The notes beneath the pieces are model-generated. The model was not told where the DNA came from and ran no database searches. It saw nothing but the letters and a program-made list of their open reading frames with translations. 64,000 nucleotides of DNA from an uncultured Sphingomonadaceae bacterium (GTDB taxonomy: Bacteria; Pseudomonadota; Alphaproteobacteria; Sphingomonadales; Sphingomonadaceae). Shown in pieces: positions 18,053 through 26,416 of the stretch. Made by a program: the position numbers and the translations under genes. Location of the stretch: the NCBI GenBank assembly GCA_947497315.1, contig CANMFX010000003.1, positions 62,001 through 126,000 of the forward strand. The letters run 5' to 3'. Each line of letters starts with the position of its first letter. The first letter of the stretch is position 1.

Positions 18053-19489
18053 TCAACTCTGGTGAATGGCTTTGGTTACCATATAGGCCTTCAGGCCGTC
18101 GGGGCCATCTTCTGATCCATGACCGGATTGTTTCACGCCGCCAAAGGGCGCATCGCCGGGGCTGACAGTCAAATTGTTAATCGCGACCATGCCCGCTTCG
18201 ACCATGTCCCCGACAATATTGGCCGTGCGCAGGTTTTCCGTAAAGGCATAGGCGGCGAGACCCAGCGGCAAGCGATTGGCCTGTTCAATCGCTTCATCAA
18301 GCGTGTCAAATGGTCGCATCGCGGCGACGGGACCAAAGGGCTCGTTGCTCATGATGTCTGCTTGCAGCGGGACATCGGTCAGCACAGTCGGCCGGTAGAA
18401 ATAGCCATCACTGTCTATCGCTTCCCCGCCGAGACGCACGGTTGCGCCTTTGGCTTTGGCATCGCCGATAAGCTGTTCCATCGCTTCTGGACGGCGCGGA
18501 TTGGCAAGCGGACCCATGTCGATATTATCGCCAAAGCCATCGCCGACCTGTACCTTTTCGGCGCGTTTGGTAAATTCCGTCGCAAATTTTTCATAGATGC
18601 CGGACTGGACATAGAAGCGGGTCGGGGAAACGCAGACCTGTCCTGCATTGCGATATTTCTGCATCGCTAGCAGGTCGAGCGCCTTGTCCATATCGCAATC
18701 ATCAAAGACCAGGACAGGCGCATGGCCGCCCAGTTCCATGGTCGTGCGCTGCATATTTTCTGTCGCCAGTTTCATCAGATGCCTGCCGACCGGAACGGAT
18801 CCGGTGAAGCTGATCTTGCGAATGATGTCAGAGGCGATCAGGTGGGACGACACTTCGGAAGGATCACCGAACACGACTTGCGCGGTGCCGACGGGTAAAC
18901 CCGCGTCCAGCAGACAGCGGATCATCTCGATCGGGCTGGCTGGAGTTTCCTCGGCGGGCTTGAGAATGATCGAACAACCCGCGGCCAAAGCAGGCGCCAA
19001 TTTGCGGGCGGGCGTATAGACCGGGAAATTCCATGGGCTAAACGCGGCCACCGGGCCAACCGGCTGATATTTGACGAAGCTATTCTGTCCGGTCGGGCGG
19101 ACCAGCACGCGGCCATAACAGCGCTTGGCTTCTTCGGCCATGACATCGAACATCGCCGCCGATGCGGTGACTTCGCCGGTTGCCTGACCCACTGGCTTGC
19201 CTTGTTCAGCCGTCATCATTCGGCCGATTTCCGGCGCGCGTTCGCGCATCAGGTCGGCGGCTTTGTGCAATATCGCGGCGCGCGCGGCGACGGGCGTATC
19301 GCGCCATATCGGAAAAGCCCGGCCCGCAGCATCCAGCGCGCGATCAAGATCGGCTGTGCTTGCTTTGGGCAGATCGGAAATCGGCTTTCCCGTCGATGGA
19401 TTGACGACATGATGGACGTCACGATCCTCTGCGTCGATCCATTCGCCATCAATATGGAGTTGCAGGGAGGGGGGGTAAGTATTGGACAT
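18053..19489 (-). CDS. NAD(P)-dependent aldehyde dehydrogenase, succinate-semialdehyde type
   Basis: This 478-residue ALDH oxidises an aldehyde to an acid. The cofactor loop FTGSVPVGRHL, the general-base Glu in MELGGHAP and the catalytic Cys in NAGQVCVSPTRF are intact. The overall pattern is closest to the succinate-semialdehyde dehydrogenase class. I chose ATG 19489, preceded by CAGGAG. The frame is open much further upstream (to 20077), but that extension lies antisense over the next gene. It precedes the ThDP enzyme and is divergent from the SMP-30 gene. Confidence 0.88.
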   Translation of the reverse strand: MSNTYPPSLQLHIDGEWIDAEDRDVHHVVNPSTGKPISDLPKASTADLDRALDAAGRAFPIWRDTPVAARAAILHKAADLMRERAPEIGRMMTAEQGKPVGQATGEVTASAAMFDVMAEEAKRCYGRVLVRPTGQNSFVKYQPVGPVAAFSPWNFPVYTPARKLAPALAAGCSIILKPAEETPASPIEMIRCLLDAGLPVGTAQVVFGDPSEVSSHLIASDIIRKISFTGSVPVGRHLMKLATENMQRTTMELGGHAPVLVFDDCDMDKALDLLAMQKYRNAGQVCVSPTRFYVQSGIYEKFATEFTKRAEKVQVGDGFGDNIDMGPLANPRRPEAMEQLIGDAKAKGATVRLGGEAIDSDGYFYRPTVLTDVPLQADIMSNEPFGPVAAMRPFDTLDEAIEQANRLPLGLAAYAFTENLRTANIVGDMVEAGMVAINNLTVSPGDAPFGGVKQSGHGSEDGPDGLKAYMVTKAIHQS

Positions 19490-19573
19490 AGTTGCTCCTG
19501 TAACCGGTTGAGACAGCACTAGACTTGTCGCTCCTTTCCCGCAATGACTGTAAAAAATTTCGGGAGGAAAAAT

Positions 19574-20494
19574 ATGGAACTTGTCACCGACGGACTTCGC
19601 TTTCCCGAAGGCCCGATTGCGATGCCGGATGGCAGTGTCATATTGGTCGAGATTGCAGCAGGGCAGCTGACCCGCATTGCGCCGGATGGCACGAAGGATG
19701 TTATTGCAAAGCCGGGTGGCGGCCCCAATGGCGCGGCGCTGGGGCCAGACGGCAAAATCTATGTCTGCAACAATGGCGGTTTTGAATATCAGGAATCCGG
19801 CGGCTTTCTGACCCCCGCCGGCATTGCGAAAGACTATTCCGGCGGCCGGATCGAGCGGATAGACCCGCAAACCGGCGCGGTGGAAGTGTTGTATAAAAGC
19901 GGCGACTTTGACTGCGTCCTGCGCGGCCCCAATGATATTGTCTTTGATGAACATGGCGGCTTCTGGTTCACCGATCATGGCAAGACCGATTATGAAAATC
20001 GCTGCCATGATATTGTCGGAATTTTCTATGCGAAAGCCGATGGCAGTTACATGGAAGAGGTCGTCTTCCCGTCGCAAAATCCCAATGGCGTTGGTCTGTC
20101 ACCCGATGGCAAGACGCTGTATGCTGCAGAAACCTTCACCTGCCGCCTGATGAAGTTCAACATTACCGAACCCGGCAAAGTGGCACCCGATGCGGGGCCG
20201 GGCGGTCCGGGCATCCCTGTTTACCGCCCCGCTGGCTATAAGTTTTTCGACAGCCTCGCGATTGAGGAAAGCGGCAATATCTGTGTTGCCACCATCGGCG
20301 AATGCGGGATCAGTGTGATCTCGCCAACCGGTGAGCTGGTAGAATTTGTCGGCACTGATGATATCTTCACCACCAATATCTGTTTTGGCGGCGATGACAT
20401 GATGGATGCATGGCTCTGTCTGTCGGCATCAGGCCGCCTTGTCAAAACCCGCTGGAAACGCCCCGGCCTCAAACTGGAATATCTCAATAAATGA
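19574..20494 (+). CDS. SMP-30/gluconolactonase family protein
   Basis: This is a six-bladed beta-propeller hydrolase of 306 residues, likely a lactonase. Family segments include LRFPEGPIAMPDG at the N-terminus with its metal-binding Glu, and LRGPNDIVFDEHGGFWFTD in the middle. LSPDGKTLYAAETF and SLAIEESGNICVATI follow. No signal peptide is seen, so it is probably cytoplasmic. I chose ATG 19574 because GGGAGG lies 7 bases upstream; an ATG at 19544 encodes that site within its reading frame. It is coupled to the HAD gene by a 4-bp overlap. Confidence 0.88.
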   Translation: MELVTDGLRFPEGPIAMPDGSVILVEIAAGQLTRIAPDGTKDVIAKPGGGPNGAALGPDGKIYVCNNGGFEYQESGGFLTPAGIAKDYSGGRIERIDPQTGAVEVLYKSGDFDCVLRGPNDIVFDEHGGFWFTDHGKTDYENRCHDIVGIFYAKADGSYMEEVVFPSQNPNGVGLSPDGKTLYAAETFTCRLMKFNITEPGKVAPDAGPGGPGIPVYRPAGYKFFDSLAIEESGNICVATIGECGISVISPTGELVEFVGTDDIFTTNICFGGDDMMDAWLCLSASGRLVKTRWKRPGLKLEYLNK

Positions 20495-21153
20495 ACACTA
20501 ATGTTATGAACTACGACACCGTAATTTTCGATTTCGGTGGGGTCATTACGTCCTCGCCCTTTGACGCGTTCAACCGGCTGGAGGCTGAACGCGGCGTACC
20601 GATTCATAGCGTGCGCAAAATCAACAGCACTAATCCGCATGACAATGCCTGGGCGAAATTTGAACGTTCGGAAATTGATGCGGCAGGCTTTGACCAGCTG
20701 TTCGCCGAAGAAGCGCAGGCTATTGGGGTTGATCTGAAGGGCAGTGAAGTGCTGGCGTGTCTGGCTGGCGATATCCGCCCGGCGATGGTGGCGATGCTGG
20801 ATACGCTAAAGGCGAAGGATTTTACCATTGGCTGTATCACCAACAATGTTCCATCCGGCAAAGGTTCCGGCATGGCGCTGGATGATGAAAAGGCATCGGC
20901 CATCGCGGCGATCATGGCGCGATTTGATCATATTATTGAAAGCAGCAAGGCCGGCATCAGAAAACCCGACCCGCGCATCTATGAGATGATGTGTGAAGCT
21001 TTGGACGTTAAGCCCAGCCAGTGCATTTATCTCGACGATCTTGGTATCAACTGCAAGCCAGCAGCGACTCTCGGCATGGCGGCGATCAAAGTGACCGGCG
21101 AGGAGCAGGCGCTGAAAGACCTGCATGACCTGCTGGATATGCCGTTCGGATAG
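20491..21153 (+). CDS. HAD-superfamily protein related to epoxide hydrolase N-terminal phosphatases
   Basis: The 220-residue protein begins with HAD motif I as FDFGGVITSSP, where the second catalytic Asp of the usual DxD is Gly. Motif II is ITNN, motif III is the Lys in KAGIRKPDPRIY, and motif IV is YLDDLGIN. The KPDPRIYE and GINCKPAATLGM segments resemble the soluble epoxide hydrolase and ACAD10 N-terminal group, where FDxGGV is common. Activity is uncertain. It overlaps the SMP-30 gene by ATGA. Confidence 0.82.
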   Translation: MNTNVMNYDTVIFDFGGVITSSPFDAFNRLEAERGVPIHSVRKINSTNPHDNAWAKFERSEIDAAGFDQLFAEEAQAIGVDLKGSEVLACLAGDIRPAMVAMLDTLKAKDFTIGCITNNVPSGKGSGMALDDEKASAIAAIMARFDHIIESSKAGIRKPDPRIYEMMCEALDVKPSQCIYLDDLGINCKPAATLGMAAIKVTGEEQALKDLHDLLDMPFG

Positions 21154-21272
21154 CAGCGGGTTTCGTCACCAAATTTTTCGCTTTTGATTACTCCTAACAT
21201 ACTGAAATCATATTGTTTTCGGCAGAAATGGCGCTTGTCCGCCGTGTTTTAATGACTCTTCAATGACAAAAA

Positions 21273-21313
21273 TATTACAGTTATGTTGCAACATAAGTCA
21301 CAAAAGTGTAATA
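21273..21313. promoter_or_regulatory. Nested inverted repeats upstream of the small exported-protein gene
   Basis: A perfect 16-bp palindrome, TTATGTTGCAACATAA (21281-21296), is flanked by 7-bp inverted arms TATTACA (21273-21279) and TGTAATA (21307-21313). The set ends 27 bp before the start codon at 21341, in a 187-bp AT-rich intergenic region. A weak promoter (TTGCAA, 17 bp, TAATAA) overlaps it. It is probably a repressor or activator site; the regulator is unknown. Confidence 0.5.
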
Positions 21314-21340
21314 AAAGGTCAAAGAAACAGGAGAGTGAGT

Positions 21341-21715
21341 ATGAAAAACGCGAGGATTATAGCCGTTGCCATGGGCTTGACCATGGCGGCCGTGCCCGCA
21401 GTAGCACAGACGCAAGAGGGTGAAATTGGCTATGATAGAGGTGCATTAGCCTATGATGCCCTGATGGCCGGCGACAATGAAGCGGCTGTAGCAAAGCTGG
21501 AAAGCGGAAAGCTTACTGATCCTGCTGTCATGATCAATTTGGGGCAGGCTTATGCTCGTACCGGACGTTCCGGTGATGCAGCAAAAATGTTCGTGGCCGC
21601 TATGAACAGCAATCGCAGTTTTGATCTGGTGCTTGCCGATGGCCAGGTGATTAATTCTCGCAAGGCGGCTGAGATGGCGTTGAACAATCTGAATGGACGG
21701 TTGGCTTCCCGCTAA
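21341..21715 (+). CDS. Small exported TPR-like protein
   Basis: The 124-residue protein has a Sec signal peptide (about residues 1-23, ending PAVAQ). Two or three short helical repeats follow, reminiscent of TPR units (ALAYDALMAGDNEAAVAKL and MINLGQAYARTGRSGDAAKM). It should be periplasmic and likely binds another protein. The start at 21341 is supported by ACAGGAG upstream. It precedes the lipoprotein, TonB receptor and type II secretion genes on the same strand but is closed off by its own terminator. Confidence 0.75.
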   Translation: MKNARIIAVAMGLTMAAVPAVAQTQEGEIGYDRGALAYDALMAGDNEAAVAKLESGKLTDPAVMINLGQAYARTGRSGDAAKMFVAAMNSNRSFDLVLADGQVINSRKAAEMALNNLNGRLASR

Positions 21716-21741
21716 ACCGAGACATCCTATCATTATTGTGA

Positions 21742-21769
21742 GGCGGCCATTCGCGTGGCCGCCTTTTTT
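21742..21769 (+). terminator. Rho-independent terminator
   Basis: A perfect 8-bp stem pairs GGCGGCCA with TGGCCGCC around a six-base loop and is followed by six T. It lies 27 bp after the exported TPR-like gene. The rest of the interval to 22015 is AT-rich DNA without a convincing ORF and presumably carries the promoter of the lipoprotein gene. Confidence 0.88.
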
Positions 21770-22015
21770 GTTTAACAATATTTACACTGCAGCATTTTTG
21801 CACCGCAGCATGAAAAGCAGAGCGCTTTTGCGGCTTCCAAAGCAACTGCAACAATCCTGAAATATTATTGTCTCCAAAGAGTCATGCAAACAGCATCGGC
21901 GGGTCATTTGCCGCGCCTAGTGCCCAAGTCCGAAGGCGATGGGGGCATCTATGATTCGTTTCCACATCATCTGATCTGAAATGTTTGAAATCAGTAATCT
22001 GCGGAGACTTTTTCC

Positions 22016-23536
22016 ATGTTAAATAAGCAAATTCGTTCAGTTCTTTTTGCTGGTGTTGCAGCAATGGCGGTAACGGCCTGTGGTGCCGATGATGTGGCTT
22101 CCCCAGGCGAAGGCACTATTGTCCTGCCAGCTCCGACCCCAACACCAACGCCTACTCCGACGCCAACACCTACCCCGCCAACTGGTGGCCCGGCAGCTGA
22201 CTGTCCGACAGGCACAGCCAATGTGGGGACAATCACGACCGGCAACGGTGAAGAAGTTCGCAACTGCCAGATATCTGGTGTCATAACCAGCAACCTGACC
22301 GTACCCAAACGGGATGGCACGATCTATTCCTTTTCCGGCGCAGTCGAAGTTGGCGTTGATGGCGGAACTACCGGCATCATGACAATAGAGCCCGGTGTTG
22401 TCATTTTTGGTTCATCCGGCGGCGATTTCTTGTTGGTGAACCGCGGCTCGCAGCTATTTGCAGAGGGTACTGCGGCGGACCCAATCATCATGACATCACG
22501 TCAGAATATATTGGGCACGACCGGCGTCAACAGCATCGGTCAATGGGGCGGTGTCGTCATTTTGGGCCGTGCACCAATTTCTGACTGTGCGACAGGCGGA
22601 GCGTCCAACCCGGGCGGTACCCGTACCGACTGTGAAGCGATTGTCGAAGGGCCATCTAACGCAGTGTATGGCGGGACCTTGCCAGCCGATTCCAGCGGCC
22701 GGATGTCTTACCTGCAGGTGCGTTACCCCGGTTTCGAAGTGTCGCCCGGCAACGAGCTTAACGGTATCACTTTGGCCGGTGTTGGCAGCGGTACATTCTT
22801 CCAGAATATTCAGGTCCACAACAGCTCGGACGACGGTGTCGAATGGTTTGGTGGCCGGGTAAACGGCAAAAACCTTGTGATGACCGGCATTGATGATGAC
22901 TCGGTTGATTCTGACTCGGGTTTTCAGGGCAATAACCAGTTTGTTCTGGTGGTGCAGCGCGCCGGCGGCGGTGACCATGTCATGGAAGCGGATTCCAATG
23001 GCGATGAAGATGCCGAACCACGCCAACGCCACCGTTTGGCCAATGTCACCTTTGTTTCCAGCGGCCAAGACCATGTCATATTGTTGCGCGGTGGCGGTGA
23101 CTATGAGTTCTATAACAGCGTATTCAATAGTCCGGCAGCCTGTATCGATATCGACAGCGCGACCACCATTCAGGCGGCTGGTGCAGCGGCGGACGAAAAT
23201 GGACCTCCGGTATTCGAATCCCTGTTTATGAGCTGTGCAACGGCATTTGTGGATGATGGCAATATCACGGCTGCCCAGATCCAGACGCTGTTCAATGCCG
23301 GTAGCAACAACACTGAATCAGGGACATCGACGCTGGCAAATTCCGCAGCGGCTTTCGCCTTTATCAACGGTGCAACCGAAAATGCGGTTACCCCGTTTGC
23401 AGTCAGCGGTGTGGACGTTTTCTTTGAGGATGTCTCCTATATCGGTGCCGTGCAGGACGCGAATGATACGCGCTTCCAGGGTTGGACCTGCGGTCTCTAT
23501 GCGGATGATTGCGCGACCGCTCCCACAATTGGCTAA
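22016..23536 (+). CDS. Large lipoprotein with Thr-Pro linker and probable beta-helix domain
   Basis: The 506-residue protein starts with a lipoprotein signal; the lipobox VTAC makes Cys22 the lipidated residue. A (Thr-Pro)n linker of about 16 residues follows at about 40-60, then a long domain rich in Gly, Asn, Val and short beta-strand patterns such as GQWGGVVILGRAPI. This looks like a right-handed parallel beta-helix. Several Cys pairs suggest disulfides. I do not know its function. Proteins of this style with QWGG-type motifs often sit beside TonB receptors. It lies 78 bp before such a receptor gene and is likely at the cell surface or outer membrane. Confidence 0.75.
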   Translation: MLNKQIRSVLFAGVAAMAVTACGADDVASPGEGTIVLPAPTPTPTPTPTPTPTPPTGGPAADCPTGTANVGTITTGNGEEVRNCQISGVITSNLTVPKRDGTIYSFSGAVEVGVDGGTTGIMTIEPGVVIFGSSGGDFLLVNRGSQLFAEGTAADPIIMTSRQNILGTTGVNSIGQWGGVVILGRAPISDCATGGASNPGGTRTDCEAIVEGPSNAVYGGTLPADSSGRMSYLQVRYPGFEVSPGNELNGITLAGVGSGTFFQNIQVHNSSDDGVEWFGGRVNGKNLVMTGIDDDSVDSDSGFQGNNQFVLVVQRAGGGDHVMEADSNGDEDAEPRQRHRLANVTFVSSGQDHVILLRGGGDYEFYNSVFNSPAACIDIDSATTIQAAGAAADENGPPVFESLFMSCATAFVDDGNITAAQIQTLFNAGSNNTESGTSTLANSAAAFAFINGATENAVTPFAVSGVDVFFEDVSYIGAVQDANDTRFQGWTCGLYADDCATAPTIG

Positions 23537-23552
23537 TTTACGAAATGACAAA

Positions 23553-23589
23553 GGGATGGCGGCTTTCATTGGTCGCCATCCCCTTTTTT
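23553..23589 (+). terminator. Terminator or attenuator between lipoprotein and TonB receptor genes
   Basis: A perfect 9-bp stem pairs GGGATGGCG (23553-23561) with CGCCATCCC (23574-23582) around a 12-base loop, followed by C and six T. It lies in the 78-bp gap between two co-oriented genes, so it may reduce rather than stop expression of the receptor. Confidence 0.75.
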
Positions 23590-23613
23590 GAGTTATAAGA
23601 AGGAAAAATTCCG

Positions 23614-26310
23614 ATGACGAAGCGGGCATCTTTGGTCACCAGTCTATTTTTGAGCACGGCTTTGTTTTCGCCTGCTGCATTGGCACAAGCCACCTCAGAG
23701 GATGCGGCCGCTCAGCCGGGCTCTGCGGATGATGCTCCGGAAAAAGATGTCGATATTTCTGCGCCTGGTGGTGATTTCAGCGGAGAGATTATCGTTCGCG
23801 GCAAGTTTATTCCGAACCCGATCCGGGCGACGTCAGAGGTTGTTTCGGTTCTCGGTGAAGAAGAAATCGCCCGCGCCGCCGATGGTGATATTGCAGGCTC
23901 CCTGCAGCGCGTAACCGGTCTCAGTGTTGTTGGCGGGCGCTTCGTTTTTGTCCGCGGCCTGGGTGAGCGTTATTCTCTGGCGTTGCTCAACGGTCTGCCG
24001 CTGCCTTCTCCCGAACCGTTGCGCCGGGTTGTACCGCTCGACCTTTTTCCGACCAGCGTGATCGCTTCCACCGTTGTCCAGAAAAGCTACTCGGTAAACT
24101 ATCCCGGTGAGTTTGGCGGCGGTGTGATTAATCTGACGACCAAGGCGACGCCGGATGAACCATTTTTGAAATTCAGCTTTAGCGTGAGCGGTGACAGCGA
24201 AACCACGGGGAAACTCGGTTACACCTATGATGGCTCGGATCTCGATATCCTCGGTTATGACAGTGGGGTTCGTGATATCCCAAATGGTCTGGGACAGGCT
24301 ATTGCCCAGAATGTACCTATTTCAGTTGGTGATAATTTCACCAGTCTGGACCTGCAGAATTTTGCGGCCAGCCTGAACAATGCGGAAACTTCCCTGATCC
24401 AGAGGAACAATGATATTCCGGCCAATTTCTCAGCAGAAGTCACCGGTGGTACAACCATAGATGTCGGAGATGCCTTTGTCGGTATCATTGCGACTGCCGG
24501 TTTTGAGAATAGTTGGCGCACGCGCGGCGGTGTGCAGCAAACATCGCAGGGTATCGTCAATATTGACGGTACCGAAGGTTTACGGCCTGATCAGGACTTT
24601 AATTTCCTGACCACGGAAAACCGCATCATCGTCAATGGTTTACTGGCCTTATCTGCGGAAGTTGGTGAACATAAATTCCGGTTCACTAATCTCTATATTC
24701 ATGACACGGTCAAAGACGCTTCGATCAAGCAAGGCATTGATGCGATCAACGTCGATGAAGAAACCCTGCTCAATCAAGGCCGTACGAGCTGGTTTGAACG
24801 ACAGCTGTTTACAACGCAGTTCGTCGGTGAACTGAAATTTGACGAAATTTCTGTCGATCTGCGCGGTAGCTATGCGAACTCCAAACGCGATGCGCCTTAT
24901 CAGCGGACATATAGCTATGCCTTTGATCGCCTTTTCGCCAATGATTTCGTCAATGATCTGACGTCCCCAGGCGAGTCAGCGCGTATCCGCTTCAGCGACT
25001 TGAACGATGACGTCTACGGTGCCGGGATCGACATTGGCTATGAGACCAATATCGGCGTGCCCGTCAATTTCACTGCGGGTTACAGCTATTATCTCAATGA
25101 CCGGGACGCACAGCGCCGGGATTTCCGCTTCGTACCTTCCAATGGACTGCCCAGCCCATTTGATCAGCAGCGGATCGATTTCCTGCTGTCCGACCTCAAT
25201 GTCTTCACGCAGGAGATTGAACTGCGCGAGGTGGCTGCGCAGACCTCTGTACCGGCCTATACCGCAGAGCTGGAAATCCATGGCGGCTATGGTCAGGTGG
25301 ACGCGGAGCTGGCTGATGGCCTGCGTCTCAATCTCGGTGTGCGTTATGAAGATGCACAGCAAGAAGTCCTCCCCATCACGCTGACAGGGGGGCAGGCTTC
25401 TGTCGCGACGGGTCTGGACAATGATTATTGGTTGCCCGCCGGTACGTTGACCTGGAATTTTGCGGATGACATGCAATTTCGTCTCGCGGCGTCCAAAACC
25501 GTTGCCCGTCCGCAATTTCGTGAACTGGCACCGCAACAGTTTCTTGACCTTGATACCGACCGGACCTTCATCGGTAACCCGTTGCTTGAGGATAGCGAGT
25601 TGATCAATGTAGAGGGCCGTTTTGAATATTATATCGGCCGCGGCGAACGGATCACACTGGCCGGCTTTTACAAGGATATCGACAATCCGATCGAAAATGT
25701 CGCCTTTGTTCAGGGTGGGGGGACGTTATTCACCGGTTTCTCCAATGCTCCAAAGGCGCGACTTTATGGGGCAGAAGTGGAGCTTGTGAAATATTTCCCG
25801 CTCTATGACATATTCGGCGGCAAGTTCTTTGAAGATCGGCGCTTGATGCTGGCGGCAAATTACACTTACACCAAGTCAGAAATCCAGGTTGCCGACGGCG
25901 ACACCGCAATTAATCCGGTGACGTTGCAACCTACCTCGGCCCTGAACCTGTTTGATGATGGTGACCGTCTCACCGGCCAGTCGACCCATGTCGCAAACCT
26001 GCAATTCGGGATGGAAGCAGAAGAAGGCCTCTCGCAGCAGACGATTTTGCTGACCTATAACAGCCCTCGGGTTACGGCGCGTGGACCTCAGGATCAGCCG
26101 GACCTGATCGAACGGACCGGTTGGCAGATCGATTTTGTGATGCGGGAACAGCTTGAAATTGCCGGGCAGGAATTTGAGCTGAAATTTGAGGCGCGTAACC
26201 TGTTGGGCACTGATTACCGCGAATCCCAGACGCTGAATGATACTCGGATCATCAACAATGGTTATGATGTGGGTACACGCCTGTCGATGAGCATCGGGAT
26301 CAATTTCTGA
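23614..26310 (+). CDS. TonB-dependent outer membrane receptor
   Basis: This 898-residue receptor has a signal peptide (cleaved near AALAQ), a low-complexity Asp/Ala-rich segment and a TonB-box-like GEIIVRG. A plug domain (about 60-190, including LQRVTGLSVVGGRFVFVRGL and GGGVINLTTK) is followed by a long beta-barrel ending in the typical aromatic residue (GINF). There is no extra N-terminal signalling domain. The substrate is unknown. It follows the large lipoprotein and precedes gspC by 106 bp on the same strand. A GAAGGAAAA ribosome-binding site supports the start. Confidence 0.9.
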   Translation: MTKRASLVTSLFLSTALFSPAALAQATSEDAAAQPGSADDAPEKDVDISAPGGDFSGEIIVRGKFIPNPIRATSEVVSVLGEEEIARAADGDIAGSLQRVTGLSVVGGRFVFVRGLGERYSLALLNGLPLPSPEPLRRVVPLDLFPTSVIASTVVQKSYSVNYPGEFGGGVINLTTKATPDEPFLKFSFSVSGDSETTGKLGYTYDGSDLDILGYDSGVRDIPNGLGQAIAQNVPISVGDNFTSLDLQNFAASLNNAETSLIQRNNDIPANFSAEVTGGTTIDVGDAFVGIIATAGFENSWRTRGGVQQTSQGIVNIDGTEGLRPDQDFNFLTTENRIIVNGLLALSAEVGEHKFRFTNLYIHDTVKDASIKQGIDAINVDEETLLNQGRTSWFERQLFTTQFVGELKFDEISVDLRGSYANSKRDAPYQRTYSYAFDRLFANDFVNDLTSPGESARIRFSDLNDDVYGAGIDIGYETNIGVPVNFTAGYSYYLNDRDAQRRDFRFVPSNGLPSPFDQQRIDFLLSDLNVFTQEIELREVAAQTSVPAYTAELEIHGGYGQVDAELADGLRLNLGVRYEDAQQEVLPITLTGGQASVATGLDNDYWLPAGTLTWNFADDMQFRLAASKTVARPQFRELAPQQFLDLDTDRTFIGNPLLEDSELINVEGRFEYYIGRGERITLAGFYKDIDNPIENVAFVQGGGTLFTGFSNAPKARLYGAEVELVKYFPLYDIFGGKFFEDRRLMLAANYTYTKSEIQVADGDTAINPVTLQPTSALNLFDDGDRLTGQSTHVANLQFGMEAEEGLSQQTILLTYNSPRVTARGPQDQPDLIERTGWQIDFVMREQLEIAGQEFELKFEARNLLGTDYRESQTLNDTRIINNGYDVGTRLSMSIGINF

Positions 26311-26416
26311 CCAGCCGCTTTGAGGTTCATGGCCGCGAACGGTTTGCTGTAATTTTTCTGTCATCAATGAGTCGCAGGTTGGTCACCAAACCGTTATAGC
26401 CACTCTGGGAAGCAGA

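Noticed and set aside
17139-18065. 308-codon open frame on the + strand
   Set aside because: It lies fully antisense to the ThDP enzyme gene, whose conserved motifs are on the reverse strand; the translated product shows no recognisable domain.
19490-20077. 196-residue N-terminal extension of the aldehyde dehydrogenase frame
   Set aside because: It runs antisense through the SMP-30 gene, while ATG 19489 has a good ribosome-binding site and matches the family N-terminus.
22131-22186. Thr-Pro codon repeats as a CRISPR or tandem-repeat locus
   Set aside because: The units are 6 bp, in frame, and encode a spacer in a lipoprotein; there are no spacers of uniform length. The similar stretch at 60490-60560 is also coding.
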